From Xanthostigma xanthostigma (taxonomy: Eukaryota > Arthropoda > Insecta > Raphidioptera > Raphidiidae): a stretch of DNA of 64,000 nucleotides. Below the pieces are notes generated by a model. It was not told the origin of the DNA, ran no database searches, and saw only the letters and a list, made by a program, of their open reading frames with translations. Made by a program: the position numbers and the translations under genes. Below, in pieces: positions 32,648 through 42,472 of the stretch (position 1 is the stretch's first letter; every line of letters starts with the position of its first letter). Location of the stretch: positions 73,010,948 through 73,074,947 of the forward strand of contig OY754464.1 of the NCBI GenBank assembly GCA_963575645.1. The letters are read 5' to 3'.

Positions 32648-33279
32648 GTATCGTAAAAAAAATACACAAGAAAACGAAGCTACAAAGTTTCCGTTACGTT
32701 ATTATGTATTGAATATTGATATAATGAATTGTTGAGTTGACATCCCTGTATGGAAAAATGGATTACGGAATGAATTCAACGAATTTAAATAAATAATGAA
32801 TTATTCATGTACAGGTGCATCGTGTCATTATGTCCTTGACACACGTGCCTAAGAGAGAAAGACATACAAACACTATGCGCACATGTGTCGTCTCTTGAAC
32901 CAGTGAAAGTGTGATTTTAGATGAATGTATAACAATTAATGATTATATTATTATAAAATTATATTATGTGTGGTGTCGTGTGTGTCCCCAAATGGTACGC
33001 CTCTGTATACCGAATGTTAGATTTAGATTGTAGATTATAGACGCTCGAAATCCGAGGTCATCAGCGTCTATTATCGAATGTTAATTTCCGACTAGCCTTC
33101 TATACCCAAAGGGTGGTACTACGAAGTCTGTAATTAGCTTCCTATGCTTGTTGTGTTTCGAGACGGACTGTTTTCTGGCGCACGCGAGATGGCGCTGTTA
33201 TCACTACCTGGGAAAAATTCGGTTCTTTCCGCCTGTTTCTGCCATAGTTACCAAATTTGTCTGCCACAAATATGTTAGC
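32648..33279. other. No gene identified
   Basis: No recognised repeat. Short frames only. Confidence 0.4.
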
Positions 33280-33476
33280 CACGACGTGTGTGCGTTATCC
33301 AGTAGCTGACGCCCATATTGGTTTATGCGACAGATACCGGTAAAGATCGGGAGAAAGACTTAAACACTACGGTGTGCGACATAATATACGTCTGTCTGAC
33401 TTATTATACTCTCTCATGCGCATGTCCTTGAATGGATGCGCATCATTTGCAGCGTCAGTTTGCACATGGAACTAAA
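33280..33476 (+). repeat. Direct repeat, left copy (about 195 bp)
   Basis: CCAGTAGCTGACGCCCATAT through AAGACTTAAACACTACGGTG to ATGTCCTTGAATGGATGCGC. It recurs in the same order and orientation at 33928-34145 on the far side of the MITE copy. Confidence 0.7.
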
Positions 33477-33926
33477 GATCGCTGCACAAGAGACTAGAAA
33501 CGCTGCTAGATTTGCCTGCTAGTTTTCCAGCGCTGGTTTTCTTAATTGCTGTTAAGTGATCGCTTCACACGAGACTATTTTTCAAGCTTGTTTTGTGGAT
33601 AGGTCTGATGCGCGCGCAGTGACAGTTCGAATATAATCACAGAGCAAAACGTGTATGTTGTCTGACTCTGAGCAGAACGACGCCATGTTGGTTTGTGGGC
33701 GTTTGTTCAAGTGCCTACGTGACATGATACTGCTTCCTGATTGGTTCTTGCTCATACCTAGCAGCAGTTCTAGCAGGGAAAATAGCCCCTGTTCTAAATT
33801 TAAAACCTACCTATCTTGTGAGCTAGCAGGCCACCCTGCAGTAACGTCATTTCCAGCTTCGTACCCAGCCTACGTGCTAGCAGAAATCCTAGCAGCGTTT
33901 CTAGCCTCGTGTGCAGCGGTCTTAAG
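33477..33926 (-). mobile_element. GCTGCACACGAGGCT MITE, inverted copy
   Basis: Inverted relative to 7783-8229. The left end ATCGCTGCACAAGAGACTAG is diverged, the right end CTAGCCTCGTGTGCAGCGGT is good. The internal GCGCGCAGTGACAGTTCGAA and GGAAATGACGTTACTGC (minus) match other copies. The 99-codon frame at 33655-33954 lies in it and is not a gene. Confidence 0.7.
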
Positions 33927-33927
33927 C

Positions 33928-34145
33928 CATGAACGTGTGTACGTTACCCAGTAGCTGACGCCCATATTGGTTCATGCGGCAGATATCGGTACACCCATAT
34001 ATATAATACCCTCTATATTGCTAGCAAAGATCGGGAGAAAGACTTAAACACTACGGTGCAGACATAAATTCGTCTGTCTCACTTATTATACTGTCTCTTG
34101 CGCATGTCCTTGAATGGATGCGCGTCAGTTGCAGCGTCAGTTGGA
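33928..34145 (+). repeat. Direct repeat, right copy
   Basis: Partner of 33280-33476, with an extra about 30-bp insertion (TATATATAATACCCTCTATA) after CGGTA. Confidence 0.7.
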
Positions 34146-34920
34146 ACGAAGATGTGAAAGGGAGGTGGGTTGCTCTATTCCACTTACTAATTGCCCCACT
34201 ACAGACGCGACACTTGCGCACAACGGGTCAAGTAAAAAGACAGAGATAGAAAACAGTCATTTGCTGTCTCACTTAATGGGCCACGCTTCCACTTACGCCC
34301 ACTAGCAATATAGAAGTTATGAAATATATGGGTCTACCGCTACACTCGAGCTGGATCTCATGATTAAAGCGTTCTTGTGTTCTTTATCCAACGTGAATAA
34401 AACAGCCTGTATATTATACCGAACTTATGTCCGTATCTATAGAAATGCCATTCCTCAGATAAACATAACTAATCTACATACACTACAATCAACTGTTATA
34501 CATAACAATGTATTTAGCTGACATACAATTGTTTGTACTCACATTTTTTTGTTTCTGTATGAACGAAAACAATACACCATCGCATAGCATCCATTATTGC
34601 AATTGTAATTATCGTTACTATTACACTTTCCATTATTACTTCAACATTTTTAAAACAAATATGTCACCAATGCGGTAATGAATTCGTGATTTCTAAAAAG
34701 ATCCATCATAAATTTCAACAACAGTTTACGCAAAGTAGATTTATCAAAGCTTTATCAAAAAATTCAGTCAATTGGGCGACGAAACCATTCCTACTTAAAA
34801 AATAGTGTCTTACATCCATACCAATATATCAAATTCTTTGTATGAATGTTTGTTTGAACTGATTTAACCAAAAAAACTATTTGACGAATTTTCATAAACT
34901 TTTTTTGAAATGTTTCACTA
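34146..34920. other. No gene identified
   Basis: The part at 34186-34318 resembles, inverted or diverged, the stretch 42690-42895 (AGTGGGGAATTG/ATTGCCCCACT; ACTAGCAATATAG). The rest is AT-rich. AGTCAATTGGGCGACGAAAC near 34767 is a family-B end fragment. Confidence 0.4.
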
Positions 34921-35335
34921 GGTAGTACGAGCACCAAGGCAATTTTAAATAAAAGGCTTGATTTTTTTTATATGAAGTTGGACTAAGTCTAAACCAATTC
35001 TGAAAATTTTAGAGGAGGTTGCCCGATTATTTAAATAAATAAATGACTTCAAAAGTAGGCATATTTAACATTGGCTTTATGGTAAAACGGTAGATGGATG
35101 ATATGTTTTCATTGATTTCTCCAAAACTAGGTGGGTGAAAATAAAAAAAAAACTATTTAAACGGGTTATTTTTGTATACAATAATTTATTAAGGTTGTAA
35201 CTTTAATTTAAATAGTTTTTTTTTTAATTTCCACCGACTAGTTTTGGAGAAATCAATGAAAACATATCATCCATTTACCGAAATATAAAAAAAATCAAGC
35301 CTTTTATTTAAAATTGCCTTGGTGCTCGTACTACC
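34921..35335. mobile_element. Foldback of the GGTAGTACGAGCACC family, copy 2
   Basis: Same ends as 32112-32647 with a shorter centre. TTAA is present after the right end (35336-35339) but not before the left (ACTA), so one flank has changed. Confidence 0.7.
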
Positions 35336-35339
35336 TTAA

Positions 35340-36000
35340 ACCTAATTAATTTAATTTAATTAATTTTTTGGCAAAAATTTTAATTGTAACGTGAACATTT
35401 TGGTAGGATGTTTAACGAGTTGTCAGCAATTGTTGGCAGAGCAACTCAAGTTATATTTTTATACATGTTGTGTTATTGAATTGTAATTTCATTGTCAATA
35501 TGTACTTTCTAATTTCTTGGTTAAGGTTGAATAAGACTATTTGCTACGCCATTGAATTATTATTTAAATGCAAATATTTATTAAGAATGAATACATATTT
35601 CGTAATTGAAATAAAAGAATGTTTTGTACTTATATACTCATATTTAAAATAAAAAACAATATTAGTGATGAAAAAAGTATCACACCTTCAAATTTTTAAA
35701 TGTTACACATAGTTTCTCAAAGGTATTTTTTTTATCACACATTCGAAATTTTAATCGTATTTATTGATCAATCATATGAATTTTAACGCAAAAAAACACG
35801 CTTTAATAGAAAACTGAACTAAAAAGTAGAAAATAATTATTATTAACGAAATAATAATTCAATTACTTATAGTAAAAAAGCGTGGGGTGCTTGATATTAA
35901 CACTTCGATGGAAATTACTCCCATCAAACCCGGAGACTCCGACTCACACCCGCGTGGGGTGTTAGCCCCAATCACAGGACAAGTGTCATGCCTACCATAA
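35340..36000. other. No gene identified
   Basis: AT-rich DNA with a GC-richer patch near 35885-35990 (CGTGGGGTG twice). Frames here lack domains. Confidence 0.4.
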
Positions 36001-36419
36001 TCTTTACTAATATATAAAGCTGAAGAGTTTGTTTGGGCGAGTATATTTTTAATTTTTTTTTATTTTCTACATTGCTTTCTTACATTTAAATTTATTTTAA
36101 TTTTATTTACGACTAATTAAAATTAAATAAATCTAATTAATAGCTCATTAGAAAACTGTCACAACTATAGGTACATATATAAAAATAATTTTTCTACAGT
36201 GTTTTCAATTAAATATTTAATTATTGATTTAAAAGAAATTTATTACTTAAAAAAAAGTATAAATACCTACTGCTTTTTATCGACAAAAACTTATGAACTC
36301 CGAACATCATGAAATTTGGACACATTCATTTCGGTAAACTAAGATGAATGTATGTACTCATTTCCCTCCCTTCTCCATTCGTTCTTTTGCACCCGGGTGA
36401 AACCGGGCGGGACCGCTAG
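36001..36419 (+). mobile_element. Non-autonomous Helitron, internally deleted tRNA form
   Basis: A|TCTTTACTAATATATAAAGC at the 5' end and hairpin plus GGGACCGCTAG|T at the 3' end. After about 35 bp the head jumps to GGGCGAGTATATTTTT, the end of the tRNA-like segment, so it descends from the tRNA-bearing form (compare 45204-45692). Confidence 0.8.
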
Positions 36420-36727
36420 TAATACAATATATGGTGAAGAGTTTTGGGGGTATCCAAGTGTAAGAAATTAATGCGACACTGTTAATTGTTGGTTAATTCA
36501 TTGTCGGCAAACTTACACTAACCTGATTTATAGTGGGTATAGCTATGTAATTAATTAGCTACTATTATTAAGAAGCGAGATAATCACGATCCACGGCATA
36601 ACAATGCTGCACAAGTGTGTATTGTTTGATTAGAATGTAACATGAACTATGATGTTTTAATAACAATAGAATTACCGACACAAGATATGTAGCCGCTAGC
36701 GGCAATTAATAGATCTCTTCTATAAAG
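36420..36727. other. No gene identified
   Basis: AT-rich. Nothing recognised. Confidence 0.45.
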
Positions 36728-36937
36728 GACGCAGCACACGAGGCTGGTTTTGCCGCTAGATTTCATGCTTGAATGGTCTGCTATAGGTTTCAAGTGTGCC
36801 GTGGCGATGGGTTTCGTAATTGACTTTTATGTGTTCGCTTCACACGATGCGTGCATTGAAGCTTGCTTTGTAGATGGGTTTGTTTGTGGGCGCAGTAATG
36901 CTAATAAAAGTGAACGTTTATTGCATATACCTAAAAA
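36728..36937 (+). mobile_element. GCTGCACACGAGGCT MITE, partial copy
   Basis: It begins ACGCAGCACACGAGGCTGG and has the internal TTCGCTTCACACGATGCG. It stops where the next copy begins (ACCGCTGCACACGAGGCTGG). The sequence is closest to 60897-61080. The open frame here is MITE sequence. Confidence 0.65.
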
Positions 36938-37187
36938 CCGCTGCACACGAGGCTGGAAACACTGCTGGGACTTCTGCTGACCGGTAGACTGGGTACGAAG
37001 CTGGAAATGACGTCACTGCGGTCTCGCCTGCTAGCTCACAAGATATGTTTTAAAAGTAGAACAGGGGCTGTTTTCTTTGCTGGGTTCGCTGCTAGGTATG
37101 AGCAAGAACTAATCGGGAAGCAGTATCAGTCACGTTGGCGACTTGAACAAACGCCCACAAACAAATACTATGCCATAGTGTGTGTTC
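36938..37187 (+). mobile_element. GCTGCACACGAGGCT MITE, left half (target of the Gypsy insertion)
   Basis: Left part of a MITE copy up to GTGTGTTC, where the LTR begins. It continues at 42469 as GTTCTGTTCAGAGACAATAA. The complement of the uninterrupted sequence is seen at about 61091-61118 (TTATTGTCTCTGAACAGAAC then ACAC). Confidence 0.8.
37184..37187. repeat. 4-bp target-site duplication GTTC (left)
   Basis: Direct repeat with 42469-42472. Four-bp duplications are normal for several Gypsy lineages. Confidence 0.85.
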
Positions 37188-37734
37188 TGTAACTTCAACT
37201 TTTCTTCTCTTTAATTTCGTTATGAGTATGCGCAGTGGAGGTGATATTTAATAATTGTGAACGAGAAGAATTGGTTTAAAGTTACCTTTTTATTTAAATA
37301 ATATTTTAATAATTGTAAGTTTATAGGTTGACTTGACCTTATGGTTTACGATGGTGAAAAATTTAAATTTTAAATTTCCGTCTTGCCGGCTCGTAGCGCG
37401 AACGACTTAACAATTTTTGTTACAATTGCGTATCGTATTGAATAATTTACGGTTAATAGACGATCTTCAATATTGCACTGCGATATGACCGGTTCGGACG
37501 CCAGTTAAAATATTTCTCCTTTTTTTGGAAAAAAAATCTCTTTCAAAATTTAGCGAGAATGCAAATCAATTTAGTTATAATAGACGTAACATAAATGTCA
37601 ATTCAACCTATAAACTTACGTAATTAGTAATTGGTATAAATGTACACTATTTGACAAAATTTTAAATTAAAATAAAAAATAAACAGATACATAAAAATAG
37701 TAATTAAATTGTAAGGATAAATATTATCGTTACA
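37188..37734 (-). repeat. 3' LTR (element sense), 547 bp
   Basis: Begins TGTAAC and ends GTTACA, imperfect inverted termini with TG...CA. It matches 41922-42468 base for base as far as I can align it. TTTATT at 37289-37294 is AATAAA in the element sense, a candidate poly(A) signal. TSD GTTC lies outside. Confidence 0.95.
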
Positions 37735-37736
37735 GG

Positions 37737-37747
37737 CTCCTCCCCTT
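37737..37747 (-). other. Polypurine tract
   Basis: AAGGGGAGGAG on the minus strand, two bases (CC) before the 3' LTR. This is the expected plus-strand DNA primer site for reverse transcription. Confidence 0.85.
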
Positions 37748-37767
37748 AAGCTTGAAGGTGTGATTTC

Positions 37768-40700
37768 CTAAGAAATATTTGCTCTTAACTGATCGATGTG
37801 AGCTCGGTAGGTTTGGCCTGTTTCGGGGTCTTCAAGTTCGCATGAAACTGGTGAGGTAAAGCGTGTTATGCGTCTTGGCGTTGACCAACGTGGTGTAAAC
37901 TTTTGGTCTTCGTCGGGACCCGGGACGTTGTGCATGCGTTGCAACACCAGTTGATTAATGTTAAAATGATGTTCGCGCGGGCGACTTGCATTATAATACC
38001 TCGCGTACTTAGCATGACTCTGGCGAATTGCTCTTTGGATTGTCGCTGTGGATGGTTTATCTTCATCGTCTAAGGCTAAGTCGATTCCCCAGTGTCGGTC
38101 TAAAGGAACAGGAAGTTCTCGACCTAGAAATACCGAAGCCGGTGATGTTCGAGTCGTTTCGTGGTACCCAGCGTTGTGTGATAACTTGACGTATGACACA
38201 TACTTGTCCCAGTCTTTGTGAGATGCTTCATATTGTTTAAGCATGATGGTGACGGCTGCTTTTATATCGCGGTTCGGTCGTTCGACCATGTTTCCAGATG
38301 GGTGATACGGCGTCGTGGTTACATGATTGATGCCCCATCGAAGACACATTCCAGAGAACTGATGACTCGTAAAGCAACGAGCGTTGTCGGAGACAATGAT
38401 TCGTGGAGGGCCGAAACTCGACCACATTTCTACAAGTTTTGATACGGTGACGGCCGATGACGCTTTTCGCACAGGAATAATATCCAACCACTTCGAAAAC
38501 GAGTCGATTACGACGAGACAATATTTATTATTTCTAGACGTGTTGATTAGTGGACCAACATAGTCAATGTAAAGCTTGTGCCACACTGATGTTGGGGGAG
38601 TTGAAGCTAGTGGAGCTCCTTCTCGTCGCTGAGGATTCTTACACTGTTGGCACAATTGACAGCTGCGTACATGATCTCGCACATCTTCGTATAGCCGGTT
38701 CCACCAGAATCTTTTCGCGATTTGTCGATAAGTTTTGGTTATACCTTGATGAGCGCTGGTATGTGAATTGTGAAAATAATATATAATCATCGGTTTTAAA
38801 TTACTCGGAACGATTATACGCTTGAGACCTCGTCGTCCAACTTTCTTCATCAAAATTCCGTCTTTAATTGCGAAGTTTTTAACATCTTCACCATTTTTAA
38901 TTCTGGTGAGAATGAGTCCGCAATCAGGATCCGAGTTCTGATGATTCTGAATGGATATGAACGAGAGGGGTACTTCGTCCAGTAGATTTAATTGTTGTAC
39001 GTCCGATTGTTCAAGAAACACTTCTTCATTATACAGACGGGATAAAGCGTCCGCAATTACATTTGTGCTTCCCTTTATGTGAACTGTCTCGTAATCAAAT
39101 TTTGCCAATTTCAGTAGCCACCTACCAACTCGACCAAGATTCTTAGGATGCTTATGAAGCCACGTCAATGCGGCGTTATCTGTTTGGAGTATGAAATGTT
39201 GCCCCTGAAGAAAATGTTTAAAACGATCTAGAGCCCATACAATCGCACAAGCTTCCCGTTCATAAGTTGTATAATTACGCTGAGCATCGTCGAATTTTTT
39301 GCTAGCATATTGTACTGGATAAAGCCCATCTTCGTATCTTTGAAGAAGAACTCCACCCATAGCATAAGAGCTCGCGTCTGTTTGAACGACGAACGGTTTG
39401 TTAAAATCTGGAAACTTTAAAATCGGTGCGGTGGTTAGCGCTCTTTTTATTTTGTTGACAGCGTCAATTTCTTCAGGGCCCATTTTGAATTTTACTCCCT
39501 TTCTTTTGAGGCGATGTAGTGGGGCTGCTAATGTTGAAAATCCGGGTATATATTTTGCAAGAAATCCGGCCATTCCCAAAAATGATTGAACCTTTCGCAA
39601 ACTGTCTGGCACTGGTAAGTTCTTAATCGCTTCAATGCGTTCGGGATCAATAGATAGACCTTCGGCTGAAATCACGTGACCGAGGAACTTGATACGCGAT
39701 CGACATAGTTTCATTTTTTCTGGGTTAACCGAAAATCCCACGTCTTGAAGTCGCTTGAAAACGATATCCAAATGCTGAAGATGTTCTTCCAGGCTGGACG
39801 AATGTATTAATAAATCGTCGAAATACGGTATAAGAAATTTGAAGCGCAAATCAGAAAATACGTCTTGAATTATTCTATTTAAAGCTTGTGGAGAAATACT
39901 GAGGCCAAATGGCACCTGATTGAATTCGTATTGCCCGAGCGGTGTAACGAAGGCAGTGTACTTCTTTGAAGACGAAGACAAGTTGATTTGGTAAAAGGCT
40001 GACGTTAAATCGAGGATTGTGAATACGGAAGAACCATGAAGTGACTGGAATAGACTTTCCATGTGTGGAGGCGGATAGGCGTCAAAAATGATTTTTTTAT
40101 TAAGTCGCCTATAGTCGATACACAGACGATGTCCTCCTCCTTTCTTCTTCAAGAGAAAGGCTGGAGCTCCGTAGGGAGAACGGCTCGGTCGGATTATGTC
40201 TTCATTCAACAATTTGAGAATGTGATCTTCCATCTCCTGTGCTTTCACTGGATTGAGTGGATATGGTGCCGATCGCACTGGAATATTGTCTGTTACATAA
40301 ATGTCGTAAGTATAATCTTTTACGTTGCCAACTTTATCCGAAAATATTTGTTTGTATTTGCTGATTATCGTCGTAAGTCTTCTATTGTCGTCTTCAGACA
40401 TTTTGAATTTTTCTTCTGTTATGCAATGAATATAGTTCTGTGGAACTTCGCCCGGAGATACAAAAGGAACATGACATTTCTTATCGAACTCGAACGAAAG
40501 TGTTTTGGAGCGGAAATTAATACATGCTTGCATTTTTCTGAGTGTTTGATTTCCAATTAAAAACGTGTATGATAAATGATTGATGATTAAAAATGTAATT
40601 TTCCATGTAAACTTATGAATTTTTACGATGGCTGTATACTGTTGATTGACGTGAACATGGCTTCCATCTGCTAATATTACAAATGAGTCGGTTTTTTCGA

Positions 40701-40869
40701 TTTTGCCAAATCCATTCTTCGATAATTGTTTAGCTGCTGATTTAGCGCAATAGTTAGTTGAGGCGCCAGTGTCAAGAAGAGCTTGAAATATATTACTTCC
40801 CACTGAAATGCTTATAATGGGAGTAATAAACGTTGAAAACTTCTCGACACCAACCGCTATTAGTTTTTT
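37768..40869 (-). CDS. pol: Gypsy pol: protease-RT-RNase H-integrase (via -1 frameshift)
   Basis: Uninterrupted frame. It opens at the slippery site (about 40869); the first GTG is at 40803 and no ATG start is expected because pol is made as Gag-Pol. Residues counted from that GTG. Protease: DTGAS, Asp11. RT about 185-360: D265 in ILDLTSAF and the catalytic YFDD at 327-330 (YxDD in the FDDLL form). RNase H about 465-590: D476 (TDASS), E517, D542 (TDNAA), D585. Integrase about 670-900: HHCC zinc finger H678/H685/C715/C718 and DDE triad D747, D806, E841, with 34 residues between the last two. C-terminal GPY/F-like module about 970-1008. 1011 codons plus the upstream junction is normal for Gypsy pol. 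No stop or frameshift inside. Copies genomic RNA to DNA and integrates it. Very sure of family, not of activity. Confidence 0.95.
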   Translation of the reverse strand, partial: KKLIAVGVEKFSTFITPIISISVGSNIFQALLDTGASTNYCAKSAAKQLSKNGFGKIEKTDSFVILADGSHVHVNQQYTAIVKIHKFTWKITFLIINHLSYTFLIGNQTLRKMQACINFRSKTLSFEFDKKCHVPFVSPGEVPQNYIHCITEEKFKMSEDDNRRLTTIISKYKQIFSDKVGNVKDYTYDIYVTDNIPVRSAPYPLNPVKAQEMEDHILKLLNEDIIRPSRSPYGAPAFLLKKKGGGHRLCIDYRRLNKKIIFDAYPPPHMESLFQSLHGSSVFTILDLTSAFYQINLSSSSKKYTAFVTPLGQYEFNQVPFGLSISPQALNRIIQDVFSDLRFKFLIPYFDDLLIHSSSLEEHLQHLDIVFKRLQDVGFSVNPEKMKLCRSRIKFLGHVISAEGLSIDPERIEAIKNLPVPDSLRKVQSFLGMAGFLAKYIPGFSTLAAPLHRLKRKGVKFKMGPEEIDAVNKIKRALTTAPILKFPDFNKPFVVQTDASSYAMGGVLLQRYEDGLYPVQYASKKFDDAQRNYTTYEREACAIVWALDRFKHFLQGQHFILQTDNAALTWLHKHPKNLGRVGRWLLKLAKFDYETVHIKGSTNVIADALSRLYNEEVFLEQSDVQQLNLLDEVPLSFISIQNHQNSDPDCGLILTRIKNGEDVKNFAIKDGILMKKVGRRGLKRIIVPSNLKPMIIYYFHNSHTSAHQGITKTYRQIAKRFWWNRLYEDVRDHVRSCQLCQQCKNPQRREGAPLASTPPTSVWHKLYIDYVGPLINTSRNNKYCLVVIDSFSKWLDIIPVRKASSAVTVSKLVEMWSSFGPPRIIVSDNARCFTSHQFSGMCLRWGINHVTTTPYHPSGNMVERPNRDIKAAVTIMLKQYEASHKDWDKYVSYVKLSHNAGYHETTRTSPASVFLGRELPVPLDRHWGIDLALDDEDKPSTATIQRAIRQSHAKYARYYNASRPREHHFNINQLVLQRMHNVPGPDEDQKFTPRWSTPRRITRFTSPVSCELEDPETGQTYRAHIDQLRANIS

Positions 40870-41831
40870 GAATTTGATCTCTCTTGATTCGCTTCTGGTT
40901 GCTCTCTTCTATATTGTCGTCTGCGACACTCTTGTATGCTGTGTCCATTGCGTTTACAGTAGTTGCAGAATTTAGTCGGTGAAGCTGAAGTCGCTGAAGG
41001 ATTTGGAGAAGCTGGCATATTAAATTGCTGCTCTCGGCGTTGAATTTGGCTGATTTCAACTCCTATTTGGCTCAACGCTTTTAAATCTGCAGGAATACTT
41101 CGAAATTTGATATAATTGAATGTGTTCCAATTCACATGAGCCCAAATCATGTTAACTAAATTTAGCTCTGGTATTTGTAGATTCAGAACCGTGGCTTTCA
41201 TGTTTATGTCTCTGATAAATTGACAGAATGATTCATCTTCACGCTGTACTCGTTAAACCATTTTATCGGTTAAGAAAATTATATCAGTGGATGACAAATA
41301 TGTATTTAAGATGCGCGATTTCAGCGTGTTCCAAGAAGTATGACCTTGTATTTGGCTACTCCACCAGAATCGAAATTCTTCTAATGTTTTACCTATTAGA
41401 TAATACAACAGTTGATTTTCTGGAAGCATGCGCGAGTCAACGATATTTTGAATCTCTTGCATAAATATGATCAACTGTTCAGGAGACGAGCCATCGCAGA
41501 CAGGAATTGATGATGTGATCTTCTCAACGTCCATTTTCAGTTTGATAGGAAAAGGAGATTCTTCATTGTCATTTCTTGCAAGGACTGTCGTTTGTCGAGT
41601 TGCTTGACTGATTTCCTGAACCGTGTCATATATTTGTCTAGATACGTGTAGACCAGCTCTTAGAAATTCTAGCGTTCTTGGAGACGTAACCTGCGTTTCT
41701 TGAGCGGTGTTTGAATTTTGATTTTCTTGATACACTGTGTTTGTATTTGTAGAAGCTTCCATCGGGGAATTTATTTCAGCGCCGCGACCTTGTGGAGAAT
41801 GATTGACCTGAGGTCGGCGACGAGTAGACAT
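40860..41831 (-). pseudogene. gag: Gypsy gag with one in-frame stop, CCHC zinc knuckle
   Basis: Gag packages the RNA into virus-like particles. The frame starts at ATG 41831 and runs 323 codons to TAA at 40860-40862. Codon 193 (41253-41255) is an in-frame TAA; reading continues in the same frame on both sides, so this is a single nonsense change, not a frameshift. The N-terminal half contains the usual helical Gag core (SSPEQLIIFMQEIQ... style segment). A CCHC knuckle, CNYCKRNGHSIQEC, is at codons 289-302, followed by a basic tail. The last codons overlap the slippery heptamer. Upstream untranslated leader is about 70 bp after the PBS. A second methionine at 41201 could start a short C-terminal piece only. 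Confidence 0.9.
40863..40869 (-). promoter_or_regulatory. -1 ribosomal frameshift heptamer A AAA AAC
   Basis: On the minus strand TCA AAA AAC TAA ends gag. A-AAA-AAC fits the X-XXY-YYZ rule exactly in the gag frame, and the stop follows directly. A -1 shift continues AAA AAA CTA ATA into pol with no stop. A downstream stimulatory structure was not folded. Confidence 0.8.
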
Positions 41832-41904
41832 TATTTGATTTTAAACACTCTTATTTCATTAAATTTACTTAAGTATTTTTATTATTTAATTTTTATTTAT
41901 AACT

Positions 41905-41919
41905 CTTGCTCTGCTACCA
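41905..41919 (-). promoter_or_regulatory. Primer-binding site, initiator-Met tRNA type
   Basis: Two bases inside the 5' LTR the minus strand reads TGGTAGCAGAGCAAG. From memory, this is complementary to the 3' end (CTTGCTCTGCTACCA) of insect initiator methionine tRNA over 15 nt. Confidence 0.75.
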
Positions 41920-41921
41920 TT

Positions 41922-42468
41922 TGTAACTTCAACTTTTCTTCTCTTTAATTTCGTTATGAGTATGCGCAGTGGAGGTGATATTTAATAATTGTGAACGAGA
42001 AGAATTGGTTTAAAGTTACCTTTTTATTTAAATAATATTTTAATAATTGTAAGTTTATAGGTTGACTTGACCTTATGGTTTACGATGGTGAAAAATTTAA
42101 ATTTTAAATTTCCGTCTTGCCGGCTCGTAGCGCGAACGACTTAACAATTTTTGTTACAATTGCGTATCGTATTGAATAATTTACGGTTAATAGACGATCT
42201 TCAATATTGCACTGCGATATGACCGGTTCGGACGCCAGTTAAAATATTTCTCCTTTTTTTGGAAAAAAAATCTCTTTCAAAATTTAGCGAGAATGCAAAT
42301 CAATTTAGTTATAATAGACGTAACATAAATGTCAATTCAACCTATAAACTTACGTAATTAGTAATTGGTATAAATGTACACTATTTGACAAAATTTTAAA
42401 TTAAAATAAAAAATAAACAGATACATAAAAATAGTAATTAAATTGTAAGGATAAATATTATCGTTACA
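41922..42468 (-). repeat. 5' LTR (element sense), 547 bp
   Basis: TGTAAC...GTTACA, identical by eye to the other LTR. It would contain the promoter and RNA start. I could not assign TATA or initiator with confidence. Confidence 0.95.
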
Positions 42469-42472
42469 GTTC
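42469..42472. repeat. 4-bp target-site duplication GTTC (right)
   Basis: Partner of 37184-37187. Confidence 0.85.

Larger units (their letters stand above)
37188..42468 (-). mobile_element. Complete Ty3/Gypsy LTR retrotransposon, 5281 bp
   Basis: Full structure read from the sequence: LTR, PBS, gag, -1 frameshift site, pol (protease, RT, RNase H, integrase), PPT, LTR, flanked by GTTC duplications. The domain order with integrase last defines Ty3/Gypsy (Metaviridae) rather than Ty1/Copia. No env-like frame lies between pol and the 3' LTR. By eye the LTRs are identical over 547 bp, so insertion was recent. The only coding lesion seen is one in-frame TAA in gag. It is therefore non-autonomous as it stands but could be mobilised by Gag from sister copies. 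The lineage within Gypsy was not assigned. Confidence 0.95.

Noticed and set aside
33655..33954. 99-codon plus frame
   Set aside because: Entirely within a MITE copy. Its CTGCTAG-rich DNA gives the apparent Ser/Ala-rich peptide.
36750..36980. 76-codon plus frame with several cysteines
   Set aside because: It reads through a partial MITE and into the next copy, and the cysteines come from the TGTGTTCGC/TGTGGGCG MITE motifs.
38218..40560. Plus-strand frames of 60-165 codons opposite pol
   Set aside because: They lie antisense to conserved pol domains and show no domain of their own.
40801..40803. GTG as the start codon of pol
   Set aside because: The frame stays open upstream to the slippery heptamer and pol of such elements is translated as Gag-Pol, so GTG is only where an automatic call stops.
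40793..41059. 88-codon minus frame overlapping the gag/pol junction
   Set aside because: It is in the third frame, across the gag knuckle and junction, and has no domain. It is a shadow of gag/pol.
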